DNA of 64,000 bases from Pomphorhynchus laevis (GCA_012934845.2 WNNJ02003240.1:248001-312000); one strand, 5' to 3'; shown: positions 11,798 through 24,215, numbered from the stretch's first letter. Translations and numbers: made by a program. The notes: generated from the sequence alone by a model not told the origin.

Positions 11798-14700
11798 GAT
11801 TGTGTTCAAGCTTCATCCACTGTCGAAATGACACATCAGCTGCCTAACAAAGATGCACTTTCAAAGTCGCAAAGTAAATAAAACAACATAACTTATAACT
11901 AAAATTTTCATTGATTATTTAGAATGGTGCCTGGCCATTCTGTTTACTAGTGTTATTAATATAACATCATTAAGTGGCATAATATTCAAACCTATTCTAC
12001 ACAGACCGCTCTTCGCATGGCTTCTTATTTGGATGATTGGTCTCGGTGTTGGATCGATGTGCAGTGTTAGTATCCTACAACTAATTCCTGAGGTACTTAA
12101 ATTGTATTATTTTATTTGTATTAAAGCACGAGCTAAATACAACTTTAATTACTTTAAAAATTTTCTATAAAAAATTAAATTTTTACGTGACCCCGATCAA
12201 TTGAGAAATAATTTAATAAATACCAATTGGGTTTAGTTAAGGACATCGCAATAATGCCTAATAACACATTATCTTCTTCAGGAAACTATTCGTTGTGTGT
12301 ATACAATACTTTGCTTCCAAATGAGATACATATTTTAAACAAAACCAACGAATGTATATATACAATTCGGTATGAAATCGTGAAGATCGATTGAAATCGG
12401 GACTGGTGATCATGTTATGGATGTCTAATTATCTATTGAATAGGTGCTAGGTCACACAAGGTGACTTTCGCTTTGAAAACCAGCTACAGAATCCTTCCTT
12501 CATGATTTTCAATTCTATACACCCTGACTACTAGCGGTACGATTGCCACAGCCTTTTTCGTTTCGACCGCTTTCTGCCACATATTGGTAGCTCCGGGCTA
12601 CTTCAGAAGGCTAACTACCAACTCTCGAAGCAGTTTATAACTACCAACTCTCGGACAGTGCAGTTTATAGAGATTATGAGGGAAGATTTCATATGCTGTG
12701 TGAAATCTGATAATCCTGGATTTGTAGCCTAGCAGCCAAGAGCGGAAGCCAAGTACGGAGAGTGACAGCTCGAATTTCGGATGAGTCAAATTTCGAAAGG
12801 AGAAGACAGCCTTTTCATGAGCCCAAAGAATTGATTTTCAATTAAATAACTAGACAGATTCTAAATTTAAAGTTTATTTAAAATTATTTTAAAACGTTTT
12901 GAGATTGAAACAATAAGTATGTATGATGAATATTGATTTTTTTAGAATTTCTATATTTTAACGGTTTGTAATAAAACAATTTGTAATAATTATTTTTATA
13001 ATATTCCTTGAGTGCATAAAAAGCCAAACTTCCATAATCCTGTTAAAATATCCTTATAAGTTAAAATGGTTGAGGAGGTATATTTGCTACAACACAAGCT
13101 TTAGATGCACGTGAATTTATAAATACTAACATATCTTCAGAGTTTAGATATCGACACCAAATCTCACATTCCACAGATTATCGTGATAATTGCTTCAATC
13201 TACGCATTTTATCTAGCAGATAAGCTTACCTGTTTAATTCGATACAAGGTATGACTTTTTTTATTTTAGGTCGATTTTATTGATTTTTTGTTATTACTAG
13301 GAGCAATGCTGTTTAGCGGTAGAACGGCACCAAATTGTTAATGTAGATTCTTCCTGCAATGCGGAAAGTATCGCTGTAGGTTTGCACCAAATTAATTTTA
13401 CTGTCAAGTTACCACTTTAATTTCATTTCTTTCATTTTGGAATTTTTGCAGAAAATCCAATAAACGTCAATTTATTTTAATATTTCGCGAACGTCATCAA
13501 TTTGTCATCAATTTGTTTATCATAAAATTTGATGAAAATTGTGTTTTATTTCTAACTAGCAGCAGCTCGCGGAATATAAAATTGTATTTTATCATTCTCC
13601 AAAATTCTAAATTAAAATAGAATGGATCCATAATCAGTTATTTTCAATCTTACATTTTGCTTATATGAATTAGATGATAATTTTAATTTTTATAAAACTA
13701 TTATTTGCATCTCTTTCGTAAAATTAATATCTGAAAAAATTATGTTACAACTGTTATTTACAACTATAATAGGAAAAAGCATGCTTTTTACAACCTTCGT
13801 CAGGATGCTTAATTCGGAATGCGCCTACCACAGATGCCTACCCCCCTCTATGGGACGTTTCGACCTTTGGCAAACTCACCACTACTGCGTGGTCTCATCA
13901 GTGTGGCCCTGTAGCTACACAACTTCGAGAATACTTATTTTGTTACTATTGTTCAATTGGTGATTCTTTTATGCTGTAGCTATGATTTGTTTCCTTTTTG
14001 TTATTCGGTTCGATTGATGTTGTTTCTAATTCTAACGTGTTAGTAAACGAATTTATGTTTAGCGACATATATATGAAGCGTAGATTTTTGATAACTAAAT
14101 GAACTTTACTTGATTCTTATTTTGTCGGATTTAAAACTTCCTTTACACTTATCCTAAGTAATCCTCTGAAAGGAGCTCGCTAAGCGCATGCTCCTCCATC
14201 GGTTACCAGCCTTACATTTGGTACGGTTTTGCTAAACAGTGGCCGTAACAGGACAGCACGTGTGCTGTCGCTCATTTGTCATCAGCGTTCTTCGGCGTAA
14301 TGTTGGAAGAAATCTGTTACAACTTTTATTTCTAGCACGAACAGGAAAAATGACTAAAATCTGTAATGCGTTTTAAAACAACTTCGAGAGTATTAACTCG
14401 GGATGCGCCGTATTTCCACAATACGTTCAATAAGAGATCAGTTAAGTGTATATTAAAATATTAACGTTCAATATGCACTCTCGAAGAAGTTATTTAAATT
14501 TTAATAACTCATGAATCAGAAGAAGACCAACTGTATCGTTTAAACATTATCAAAATCAATATTAAAAATTTACTGATTTTTGATGTTTAGAGACGAAATA
14601 ATTTATCTGTGAGAAAGTTAAAAATTAAAGAGATTTCGACAGCAGTATGGCTTATTGTGATTTGTGATAGCCTTCATAATTTTGTTGATGGACTTACTAT

Positions 14701-17700
14701 AGCTGCAGCTCTATCATCTGGTTATAAAGAGGGATTTGCTATATTTCTAGCAATTCTATTTGAGGAAATCCCATGTGAAATAGGTAAACAACAATTTTAA
14801 ATTCATTTTTTTAAAGCAACTACTGTTATTAACGAGTAAATTTTAATTATAAATTAAGTAAAATCATTATTAAGTAAAAAGTAATAAATTTACAGACTTA
14901 ATGTATAATGCAAATTTGCTTATGAAATATAAATTTTTAATTATTTTTTAATAAATTATAAAAATATTTATAATTAATTATAAATTATAAACTATTATAA
15001 TTATTATTTTATAATTTTTAATATTAATTTTCATTTCGGTATATTTTTGTACCGCCAGATTAGTCGTTTTGAGTATTTTATCTAAAATCTCTTAGCGCAA
15101 TTCATTTGTTTCCTTAGATTTTGTAGCGGATAAATCAGATCACAAAACACTTTAATTATGGATGAAAATTCTGCATAAATAAAATCATCAATAGAACAAA
15201 GACGTACCACTCGAATATGGAATCCCCTGAAAATGTTTAGTTTAACATGCGCACTATATGAGCTGTCCCAATGAATCTATTTATTTGTCTCAGTAAGCTT
15301 GAGAAATACACGAGTAATGCTCGAATTACTAGAGAAAACTACACAATCAAGAAAAGGTAGGAATAATTGGTCTAATCATGCAATAGAAAATTCAATCTTC
15401 GGATGAATGAAAATTTAAATTTAAAACAAATGTTTCAGCGGAAATTTTATCACCTGGCCAAACAACAGAAACGTCATCAATAAAACGGAACCATCCCAAT
15501 GATTTAATATGATAGTTGTGTAGAGCGGAATTCTCGAAGTTCATCATGAATAAATCTGCTAGAGACGGATCAAGCGGAGATTCCACGGCAACACCATAGT
15601 TTTGATTATAAAATTGTTGTTCATATATCAAGTTCGTCGCAGTTGATAACTCTAGTAACTGTCGAGTATATGCGATATATTTGTCTGTAATCCAAGGTAC
15701 ATCCAAGACGGATATCGCAATGTCGATAGCATCTGAAACAGATACATTTGTAAATAAAGACTTTACGTCTAACGTGAATATAATGGAGTCAGTTCCTGCG
15801 GTATCAACATTCTTTTAACGCCTTACAAAGTCATAGCTCTTGATGATGCTTGATGATATAGTCATAACACACGCCATAAGATGACTGCTGAAAAACTTAC
15901 CAATAGTGTAATTGAATGCGTCTACCAAATATACAATTGGCCTTAGCGGAAATTGTATTTATGTATTTTTGAAAGTCCATATACGGAAAGTACTGATAAA
16001 TCAGGAGGGTATAAATGTAGATAATCTAAAAGCGTTATCAAATTTTCTTCCAGCAAATATTTCTCAATCTCAAATTTACACTCTTACTAATGTCTTTCTT
16101 GGTAATTTCAAAGGTATTTTAATCGTTGAGTATATCTAACATACTAGAATTATAGCCTGTGCTATTTAAAATAACAACTGTATAACCTTTATCTTTAATA
16201 GCAACTGCATTACCTTTGCAAAACTCGCAGTTTCGTCTAAATTATGAGTTGTTTCGATGATCCAAGTTACCATAACAAAATATAATCGATACCTTAGTGA
16301 CTCCGATATATGGATGATATAATATGCAATTTGTTTCTCAATAGATAACAAGATAAAAAACTCAACAATATTGAGCTTTCTCGTATTTAGCCCTCCCTTC
16401 ACATTATTGGTTCCTTCTCTCTGGGAATGATTATAGCAGCATGAGTATGCTAACGACAAATATCCCGAATGTATAGCATATATCTTCAAGATCGATTCGT
16501 CACCCGCACTTTAATTTTATAGATTTGACATATGTCAGAGAAAGGGTATCGCCAGGTTTCCTTTCTCTTATATAGAAAAAAGCATTTACTTCCTATACAT
16601 CAAATATCAACATAGCTAATTTGTTTATTCAAGAAGGTATCTTCATCACTTTTTAAGGCAGCCCATGTCGCAAATTAATTCCTTCAATTCGTTTACTAAA
16701 ATCGCTTAAGATTTGCAATAATTAGGTCTCCAAGTTTTCGTATGCGTAATTAGTCCCATATTTTATCCAGTAGATCGTAAAGTGTATCGAAAAAGCTATT
16801 CTCGGATCTATGTAGTTGCATTTCTTGACTTTTCTACTGCAGTTGACCTCTTTTATCTATCTTCTGTTATCTGCTTTATAGTGTCTCTCATGGACACGAT
16901 GAAGTGTCCCTAAGACACTATGTGTCCTTGTCTCTCAGGGTCCTATCTCTCACCGGGGATAGTTGATAACAGGGTCGAAATACTGCTGCATACCAATCAA
17001 TTATACTACGTTGACCCTAATGCCTGTCAGCTTAATTTAATTACTATCGTACCTAAACCCCTTCGTGTAATCTTGTACGATAATCATCTAAATATAATTT
17101 TTAACCAATTAATTATTTAATTAATTGGTAAATATTAATTAAATAATAAATTATTAATAAATTATTAACTATTATTAATCAGTTAATATTTATTTAATTT
17201 TGAACAACAATTTATACGCTGCCTTGTTCATAGGACGCAAATGTATTTTTTTGTTCTAGGATAAGTTAATTCTTTAAGATTAAAAAGCAGGTTGTCTTCA
17301 TCCAATTTCCTTACTACTAATTCTAAAATATAAAATATTTATTTTTTTTGTAAAAATACAGAGAATACATTTACTAAATATTAATAAATTTATATAATAA
17401 TATTATAACTGGATTTTTTCATGCGATATACGCGATAACCAAATATATACTGACATTGCACTTCCTTTTACACAATTGTCTTTTAAATTTCCATAAATTT
17501 TGTTTAATCTCTTCCTATTATATTCACATATTCTGATCAGTATTGAAATCAGTATTGAAATCAGTATTCTTATTAACATTCTTAATATTATCAAATATGT
17601 AATTGTTTTTTGGATTAATGGAGAGTTTATTAAATATCGAAATGACTGTATAGCATTTTTATATGGCATTTTATGTATTTTGTTAAAATACATAAATGCA

Positions 17701-19878
17701 GATTCAAAATAGTCATCAAATTTTCAATTATAACACTCAATGCGAGCTATATTAACTTAAAATTAGGAAACAAACTATATATGATTAGTTTGAAAATTAC
17801 CAATAATTGCAAATATATGTAGATTTTTAAATTGATTGTTGCACATTCCTTTACCAACGCTGACTTGAAGTTATAAATTGATAATACACTACCCTTTTAG
17901 GAGACTTTGCCGTGTTTATGAAATCAGGTTTAAGCCTTTCACAAGCTTTGTTCTTCAATTTTACATCATCCGTAACTAACTACCTCGGAATAATAATTGG
18001 TTTTATGATTTCTGCTTCAATTAATATGCGATCTTGGATATACGGGGTAGCAGCTGGTATGTTTATCTACATATCATTAGGCGTGTTGGTAGGTTTTATG
18101 TTTTACAGTAAATAATGTTTATAAACATAAATAAATAATTTTAATAATTATTATAAAAATTAATTATTTATTTAGAAAATAAATAATTATAAAATTACAA
18201 GTTTTACATTAAAATAAATAAAAATATTAAATTATAAATTAATTTTAATAAATTATAATATTAAATTAATTTAATATTATAAATATTAAATAAATAATAA
18301 TGGTAAAATCACAAGTAATTTTAAATTTTACAATTCGATATTCTTGTAAGTTTATTTTGCAATACGAAATGATAAAGTTTTTTAATTTATTCACAACCAG
18401 AAGATTCTTTGTAGTTTTGTTAAGTTTGGCTTTGTTATAATCGCTAAATATTCACATTAAAATACCACACCATAAAAATTAACGAATTTGACTAGATATC
18501 CACGCTTCTTAATATATTCGTCTACATCACTTTAGCATATACCTCTTCAAGGATGTATTAAATTTTATGTTTAAACCCCTGCTGTTGAATTTTTGTAATT
18601 TGTTCGATCAGCCATATTGATTACCGTTGATTTATATTCCCATAATAAGATGATGGCATAATTTTGATAATGAATCGGATACTTTCAACCAATGGTTTTT
18701 AATAAACGCTGGTGTTCTGCAATCAGCGAATGTTTTGTAACAGTAAAAATGTGTCTAAAGACGATATCTCAAAATTGAATGTCAATAAGAAAAGTTAACT
18801 GCCATTTAATAATTAAAGGGAAATAATTTTTTGAAATATTTACAGACGAAATAAAATCACATTAAGGCAAAAAGGTAAATTCGTGGTGAATTGTGTGCGT
18901 GTGTAATTCAACTATATTACTTAGCTATGATTTGCACGATTGTCATGTGTTACATGACAATCTTTACTTTGTCATTTGCCAAAGTAATATCGGCGCTTGC
19001 TATTGGTTCCCTTTTTTATTATCAATTTTACTGAACTGTTAACTAACGAAAACATTATTTTATTCGATAAATCAAATCAGCTAACTGAGTCTACGTATTT
19101 AATATAATTATAAAATAAACAAAACATAATAATGCTAAATCAAAATTTAATAATTAAATAATAAAATAAATAATTGTTTTTGGATTTGTTTTAATTTAAA
19201 TCAAGTTAAAATAAAAAATTGAAATTTAAAAAGTCATTTTTATGAATTGACTAATAAATAACAGACGTTGTATCAGAATAATTTACAAAACATAAAATAA
19301 AATAAACAAAACATAATAATGCTAAATCAAAAATAAAATTTCTATAATTTAAATAAAGTTAAAAAAAATAAAATTTAAAATAAACGTCATTTTTATGAAT
19401 TGACTAATAAATAACAGACGTTGTATCAGAATAAGAATTAGAGGTCATCAGGAGGAACTGCTATGTTATCAGGTTTCGGCCCCTAACTCCTCTACCCAAC
19501 ATAGCAGCGGGGCCAAATACATGCTAATGATGTATTTCCTCTGATAAAACTATCTAGTATCTTATTATAATACAAAGTATATTATTATCTATCCATAAAA
19601 ATTTATTCTTTATATTATTGTGTTAAAAAATATTCTTTATATTATTGTGCTAAAAAAGTTTTGCGGTTTTATTTTTTTTTTCATTTTATTTTGCTGCTTA
19701 TTTTGTGTATTTTATTCTCAATCAGCTTATCGAGCTTAACGATCAAGAAAAGAGGGTTGCAGCCAAACATTCATACGAGGCAACTACTACCAAACGACTT
19801 GCGGCTATAATATTAGTCCAGAATTTTGGTATTCTATCAGGGTTTCTTATTCAGGTATTAGTAATGTTGTATGCGTGA
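11798..19878 (+). CDS. SLC39A14-like: ZIP-family zinc/metal transporter, ZIP8/ZIP14 type (exons visible from the first membrane span on; N-terminus not found)
   Basis: Eight exons join in frame with GT-AG introns: 11798-11873, 11923-12092, 13141-13248, 13301-13375, 14591-14783, 17901-18088 and 19726-19878 (stop TGA), with the 14783/17901 junction splitting a Gly codon; that is seven coding exons, and at least one upstream exon must be missing. The joined piece is about 320 residues; ZIP8/14 proteins are about 460-490, and the absent part is the signal peptide and extracellular domain. Visible blocks are membrane span 1 (WCLAILFTSVINITSLSGIIF), ILQLIPE, span 3 (IIVIIASIYAFYLADKL), span 4 CDSLHNFVDGLTIAA, span 5 LFEEIPCEIGDFAVF, span 7 YGVAAGMFIYISLG and the end LVQNFGILSGFLIQVLVMLYA. 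The EExPxExGD form (first His replaced by Glu) is characteristic of ZIP8/14, which import Zn, Fe, Mn or Cd across membranes. Unusually, the second metal-binding His is Cys here. Introns hold Penelope, SINE-like and other repeats. Confidence 0.88.
12370..12830. repeat. SINE-like repeat, two halves in opposite orientation, inside a ZIP intron
   Basis: Bases 12370-12600 are the reverse complement of a sequence found at 27120-27250 and 27440-27610 (landmarks GGTCACACAAGGTGAC and GGATTCTGTAGCTGG). Bases 12600-12830 match 27270-27460 directly. The direct half contains TAGCCTAGCAGCCAAGAGCG and CAGCTCGAATTTCGG, which resemble the A and B boxes of a tRNA-type polymerase III promoter at suitable spacing. 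The inverted joint suggests rearrangement or two insertions. Confidence 0.55.
13742..13960 (-). repeat. Repeat carrying a hammerhead-like core, ZIP intron
   Basis: A GC-richer island in an AT-rich intron. Its left part (CAACCTTCGTCAGGATGC to GGAATGCGCC) is echoed at 14382-14420 (CAACTTCGAGAGTATTAAC, GGGATGCGCC), so the island belongs to a dispersed family with a truncated relative 0.55 kb downstream. The minus strand holds the hammerhead-like core listed separately. The + strand frame over this stretch has no protein-like features and is not called. Confidence 0.55.
13825..13915 (-). ncRNA. Candidate hammerhead ribozyme (long stem II and III), tentative
   Basis: Read on the minus strand the order is: stem I strand GCCACA, core CTGATGA, stem II strand GACC, a 25-base loop, GGTC, core GAAA, a 24-base helix III arm that folds imperfectly (CCC against GGG), triplet ATC, and stem I strand TGTGGT. 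GCCACA and TGTGGT pair over six positions, GACC and GGTC over four, and the ATC lies exactly at the expected cleavage position. Helix III has mismatches, so activity is uncertain. Confidence 0.45.
15390..16260 (-). mobile_element. Penelope-like element, reverse transcriptase fragment
   Basis: A minus-strand remnant inside the last large ZIP intron. It encodes, in order, a YGLSKIHK-like piece near 16000, RPIVY near 15935, FTLDVKSLFTNVSVSDAI near 15760, then 15706-15392 with LIYEQQFYNQNYGVAVESPLDPSLADLFMMNFE and WFRFIDDVSVVWP. These are the signature motifs of Penelope reverse transcriptases (GVAMGSPLSP, FRYVDD..VVW). The GIY-YIG endonuclease end was not found. The element is partial and decayed. 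Confidence 0.85.
16261..17900. other. ZIP intron, AT-rich, no supportable feature
   Basis: No reading frame with family features. Around 16870-16960 there is a GC-richer patch with GTGTC repeats (GTGTCTC, GGACAC, GTGTCC). A triplicated TCAGTATTGAAA phrase lies at 17537-17562. Confidence 0.4.
19065..19548 (+). repeat. S1 short interspersed repeat, longest copy, with internal duplication
   Basis: The S1 family starts with AAATCAGCTAACTGAGTCTA, continues through AT-rich sequence and GAATTGACTAATAAATAACA, then AGACGTTGTATCAGAATAAG, and a GC-rich head containing AGGTTTCGGCCCCTAACTCC and CATAGCAGCGGGGCC. In this copy the AT-rich middle is duplicated (19200-19260 and 19330-19400). It lies in the last ZIP intron. 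The head has two complementary pairs (GGCCCC/GGGGCC and CTGCTATG/CATAGCAG) and a hairpin AAATACAT-gctaatg-ATGTATTT. Confidence 0.85.
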
Positions 19879-20547
19879 ACTGCAAATGGCTCCGATGAAT
19901 ATATTCTCTGAAATAAATATTAAATGTATTCTCTTTGTAATTTTTATTTTTAAATTATTTGATAATTTTAATCACAAATCAAAGTTAGTTTTTATTATTT
20001 TAAAAATTTCAAGGTTAAACTTTGATTCTTTAATTGTTATAAACTATTTTTATTTGTAATGTCCACTCTTTATATGCCAATCTTTGTATTTATTTGGAAT
20101 ATATTTAGCATTTTTATTCGTACAAAGTATTCGCTGCAATTTTTGTTCTATTAATATTTGTTATTGGATAGGAGGTATAAAGCACCCATGTCAACAAAAT
20201 AAATCTTCGAACAAACCGATACATATAAACACAGTTCAATTTTCTATCTTCAAATTTTCTAGACTCCCTTCTTATTATTTTTTAATACATTTTGAATTTA
20301 TTCGAGTAACTATAAATCATTTTATTATATATCATTTATTTTATTATAAATCATTTTTATTCATTAAATAATTTTGATGTCAAACCATTTTAACTACGAA
20401 AAAGAAAATATTGTAGAAGCCGTTAATGTTTTTAGAAATCATAAAATTGGCAATAAAATAAAATTTCATAACTTATCTATGAAATTAAAATAGAAATTTA
20501 ATAAAAATTTAATTAATAATTTAATTATTTAAATAATCAAAGATGAA

Positions 20548-21760
20548 AATTAAAAATTTAATTATTTAAATGATCAAAGATGATCTGCAATTATTGCGGA
20601 CAACCCACGAAACTTTCATATTACATGAATTATCTGAAGATTAAGGGTTGATATAATTCCGTTACAACAGAGAATCGTTTAGCTCTAAGTATGCTATAGG
20701 GTTGTATTATAGGGCTAATGAGTGAAAATACGTAAAGACAAAATGAATAATGCTATTATAAACCATTAAGATGACCATGGCGTTAAAAATTTAATTAAAA
20801 ATTTAATTATTTAAATGATCAAAGATGATCTGCAATTATTGCGGACAACCCACGAAACTTTCATATTACATGAATTATCTGAAGATTAAGGGTTGATATA
20901 ATTCCGTTACAACAGAGAATCGTTTAGCTCTAAGTATGCTATAGGGTTGTATTATAGGGCTAATGAGTGAAAATACGTAAAGACAAAATGAATAATGCTA
21001 TTATAAACCATTAAGATGACCATGGCGTTAAAAATTTAATTAAAAATTTAATTATTTAAATGATCAAAGATGATCTGCAATTATTGCGGACAACCCACGA
21101 AACTTTCATATTACATGAATTATCTGAAGATTAAGGGTTGATATAATTCCGTTACAACAGAGAATCGTTTAGCTCTAAGTATGCTATAGGGTTGTATTAT
21201 AGGGCTAATGAGTGAAAATACGTAAAGACAAAATGAATAATGCTATTATAAACCATTAAGATGACCATGGCGTTAAAAATTTAATTAAAAATTTAATTAT
21301 TTAAATGATCAAAGATGATCTGCAATTATTGCGGACAACCCACGAAACTTTCATATTACATGAATTATCTGAAGATTAAGGGTTGATATAATTCCGTTAC
21401 AACAGAGAATCGTTTAGCTCTAAGTATGCTATAGGGTTGTATTATAGGGCTAATGAGTGAAAATACGTAAAGACAAAATGAATAATGCTATTATAAACCA
21501 TTAAGATGACCATGGCGTTAAAAATTTAATTAAAAATTTAATTATTTAAATGATCAAAGATGATCTGCAATTATTGCGGACAACCCACGAAACTTTCATA
21601 TTACATGAATTATCTGAAGATTAAGGGTTGATATAATTCCGTTACAACAGAGAATCGTTTAGCTCTAAGTATGCTATAGGGTTGTATTATAGGGCTAATG
21701 AGTGAAAATACGTAAAGACAAAATGAATAATGCTATTATAAACCATTAAGATGACCACGG
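20548..21760. repeat. Five tandem 245-bp units, nearly identical
   Basis: The landmark TGATCTGCAATTATTGCGGA starts at 20581, 20826, 21071, 21316 and 21561, an exact 245-bp period. I see no differences among the first four units, and one near the end of the fifth (ACCACGG for ACCATGG). Each unit contains CAACCC and GGGTTG about 45 bases apart enclosing TTCAT/ATGAA, a nested stem-loop. No gene is evident. Such uniformity implies very recent amplification or ongoing homogenisation. Confidence 0.95.
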
Positions 21761-22005
21761 CGTTGTTTGATGCACAAGACAACGCAAATGCTAAATTTGC
21801 TGATATTCGGATTTTTAAGATTCGGATTATAAACCATTAAGATGACCATGGCGTAGTTTGATGCACAAGACAACGCGAATGTTAAAATTGTTTATATCCG
21901 AATTTTTAAGATTCGGATTATAAACCGTTAAGATGACCATGGCGTTGTTTGATGCACAATACAACGCGAATGTTAAAATTGTTAATATTCGAATTTTTTC
22001 AGTTG
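21745..22005. repeat. 91-bp tandem repeat (about 3 units) continuing from the 245-bp array
   Basis: The phrase AAACCATTAAGATGACCATG occurs at 21740, 21831 and 21922, followed each time by GGCGTTGTTTGATGCACAA and ACAACGCGAATGTTAAAATT. The first of these units is the end of the last 245-bp unit, so the two arrays share sequence and the 245-bp unit probably grew out of the 91-bp one or was fused to it. Confidence 0.85.
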
Positions 22006-22522
22006 ATAAATTTCATATGAAAACAGATATTTCGGTTGGTTAAGCAACAAGTGTCCTAAACTGTCTTACATGTGTGCAAGTTCATAACTTACATCTTGGG
22101 TTATAAAGTAGTAAAAAGACGGAAATCACGTTTCCTCAAATATTAAGGAAATTTTTCTGTTTCGTCTTGAGGTTTGTAATTGTCTTGAAACTTGATGCTT
22201 TGAAATTAGTGGCAGGTTTTTTAAAGTGGTTTCCTTTAATTTTTTGATAGAACAAAAACGGTTTTTAAAACTATTTTTTAAAAACGGGTTTTATTTTTAT
22301 TATCATGTAATGAACATAATTAGACAAATATATTATTAAAATATTCACATTGGACAGTAACAACAAAGAAATTATTTCAACTATTTCAGGAAATCCTTTA
22401 AATTTACAAGAAACATTTTACAAAAAATAAATTAATAGAAGCCTTAAATATTTCGATTTAATAAAATTGAATTATTATAAGTCTTAAATATTTTAATAAA
22501 TCAAAATTATTTAAAAGTAGGG
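22006..22522. other. AT-rich stretch, no gene seen
   Basis: No coding or RNA gene signal. The right part leads into the Penelope-like fragment. Confidence 0.4.
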
Positions 22523-22808
22523 ACATCTATATTTAGACAAATAAAAGGTGTTCCAATGGGTGGTAATAGTAGCCCAATTATAGCTGACTTATTTTTAAGC
22601 TTTATAGAATATGAATTTGTTCATAACTGTGTAAAAAATAAATCTAAATTATATAAAGATATGAAATATATGTTTCGATATATTGATGATATATGTGTAT
22701 TAAACTATAATAATTTTTATTCAATAAGCGAACAAATTTATCAATATAGCCTCATTCTTAATAAAACCAATATTAATGATAAAGAAAGTATATACAATAA
22801 ACAGTAGT
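22523..22808 (+). mobile_element. Penelope-like reverse transcriptase fragment, second lineage
   Basis: Reads GTSIFRQIKGVPMGGNSSPIIADLFLSFIEYEF and, 25 residues on, FRYIDDICVLN. The palm motifs GVPMG.N.SP..ADLFL and RYIDD resemble reverse transcriptases of Penelope-like elements and their relatives, but differ from the 15.4-kb copy (GVAVESPL, FRFIDD), so two lineages are present. Only the palm remains, about 90 residues. Confidence 0.65.
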
Positions 22809-24002
22809 TAATGTTTGAACAGTAATTTCCAATGACAATTTCCGCATTCAAAGTAATACAAGCATTCGTTACTAGTAAATCAATGTAAATTAAACAATTG
22901 ACAATTATAATTTGCAGTTATAATGAACATTTATAATTTGAACTTATTATAAACGAATTGCGAATTTATTTAACTAATAAACATAGTTTAATTGAAGATA
23001 ATTTATATGTCAAACTGTAACTCATTTTTTCTATTGTGCTTTAATTTTATGTACCCAGAAATTTAACTAAATAAATTCGTGCCAAATGAACGATCTGTTT
23101 TCTATAAAATTTATTTTACATCTCTGATATTAAATTGTTTGTTAACTGTTTCATATGCACAAATATGTATTTGAAAGCATTCACTGCTTACATTTACCAT
23201 AGTACGATTAAATCTACAGTAAGATATTTTGTTTTAAAATAAATCCCTACACAATGCGAGACAAAATTATGTCATCAGTTGAATGTCAACGAATATAATA
23301 CTATGTATTTAGTTAAATAACATGACATAGCAAAATCTGCTGTCAAGTATTTAGATTTTCATAGTTTTCTAAATATTCACATTTTTAAATATAGAAATAT
23401 ATTTCGTTTATAGAAAGCCGATGTATGTATACAGTTAATCAGTTATTTAAAAGATTGCAATTGTCTCGTTTCACAAAAGCTTACAGCTTTAAACAATCTA
23501 AAAGTATTTATAGACCTGGTTGGCAACCATCGGTCTAGACTAATGAACTGCTTGTCACAGGCTTGTGTGTACATCATTCGATTTATTTCGAAACAATTTG
23601 ATCTTAAATGCTTATTAAAGTTATAGGAATTACTTTATGCAAATAATATGGATAAATAACAGGTAATACATTCTTTGTATAATTGTTTAATTATATTTAA
23701 AGTCCCGGAATTACGGTAATACTAATCGGGAAATTTTAAGAATTGAATTAAAACAAATTTAAATATTGAATAAACATTATGTAATTTCTTTATAAATGTT
23801 TAGAATCAATTGAAATGCTAAAAAATTATTTTCAGAAAAGATTTCTTTTAGCGCCTTTGTTTAATAAAATATCATATTTTAAAATATCGAATTCAATGGA
23901 TATTCAAATATAATAAATTTAATTTTAATTGTGAATACATAATATTTATTTGTAAAACATTTAATTTGAATTATCTTTCATATCTTAAAGTAAATGTTAA
24001 TG
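22809..24002. other. AT-rich intergenic stretch, no gene seen
   Basis: No supportable coding exon, RNA gene or repeat landmark. Confidence 0.4.
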
Positions 24003-24215
24003 AATCAAATCAGCTAGCTGAGTCTACGTATTTAATATAATTATAAAATAAACAAAACATAATAATGCTAAATCAAAATTTAATAATTAAATAATAAAAT
24101 TAATAATTGTTTTTAGATTTTCTATAATTTAAATCAAGTTAAAATAAAAAATTGAAATCTAAAATAAAAGTCATTTTTATGAATTGACTAATAAATAACA
24201 GACGGTGTATGTTAC
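24003..24215 (+). repeat. S1 repeat, copy lacking the GC-rich head
   Basis: Runs from AAATCAGCTAGCTGAGTCTA to ATAACAGACGGTGTATGTTA, ending at the same internal point where other copies continue with CAGAATAAGAATTAGAGG. Confidence 0.85.

Noticed and set aside
16840-17120. Possible LINE RT motif (VAFLDFSTAVDLF) and a 66-codon frame downstream
   Set aside because: A single motif-like phrase without neighbouring RT motifs is not enough to call an element.
20600-20660. CACGAAAC and CTGAAGA words in each 245-bp unit, suggesting a permuted hammerhead
   Set aside because: Only one helix (TTCAT/ATGAA) lies between the two core words where two are required.
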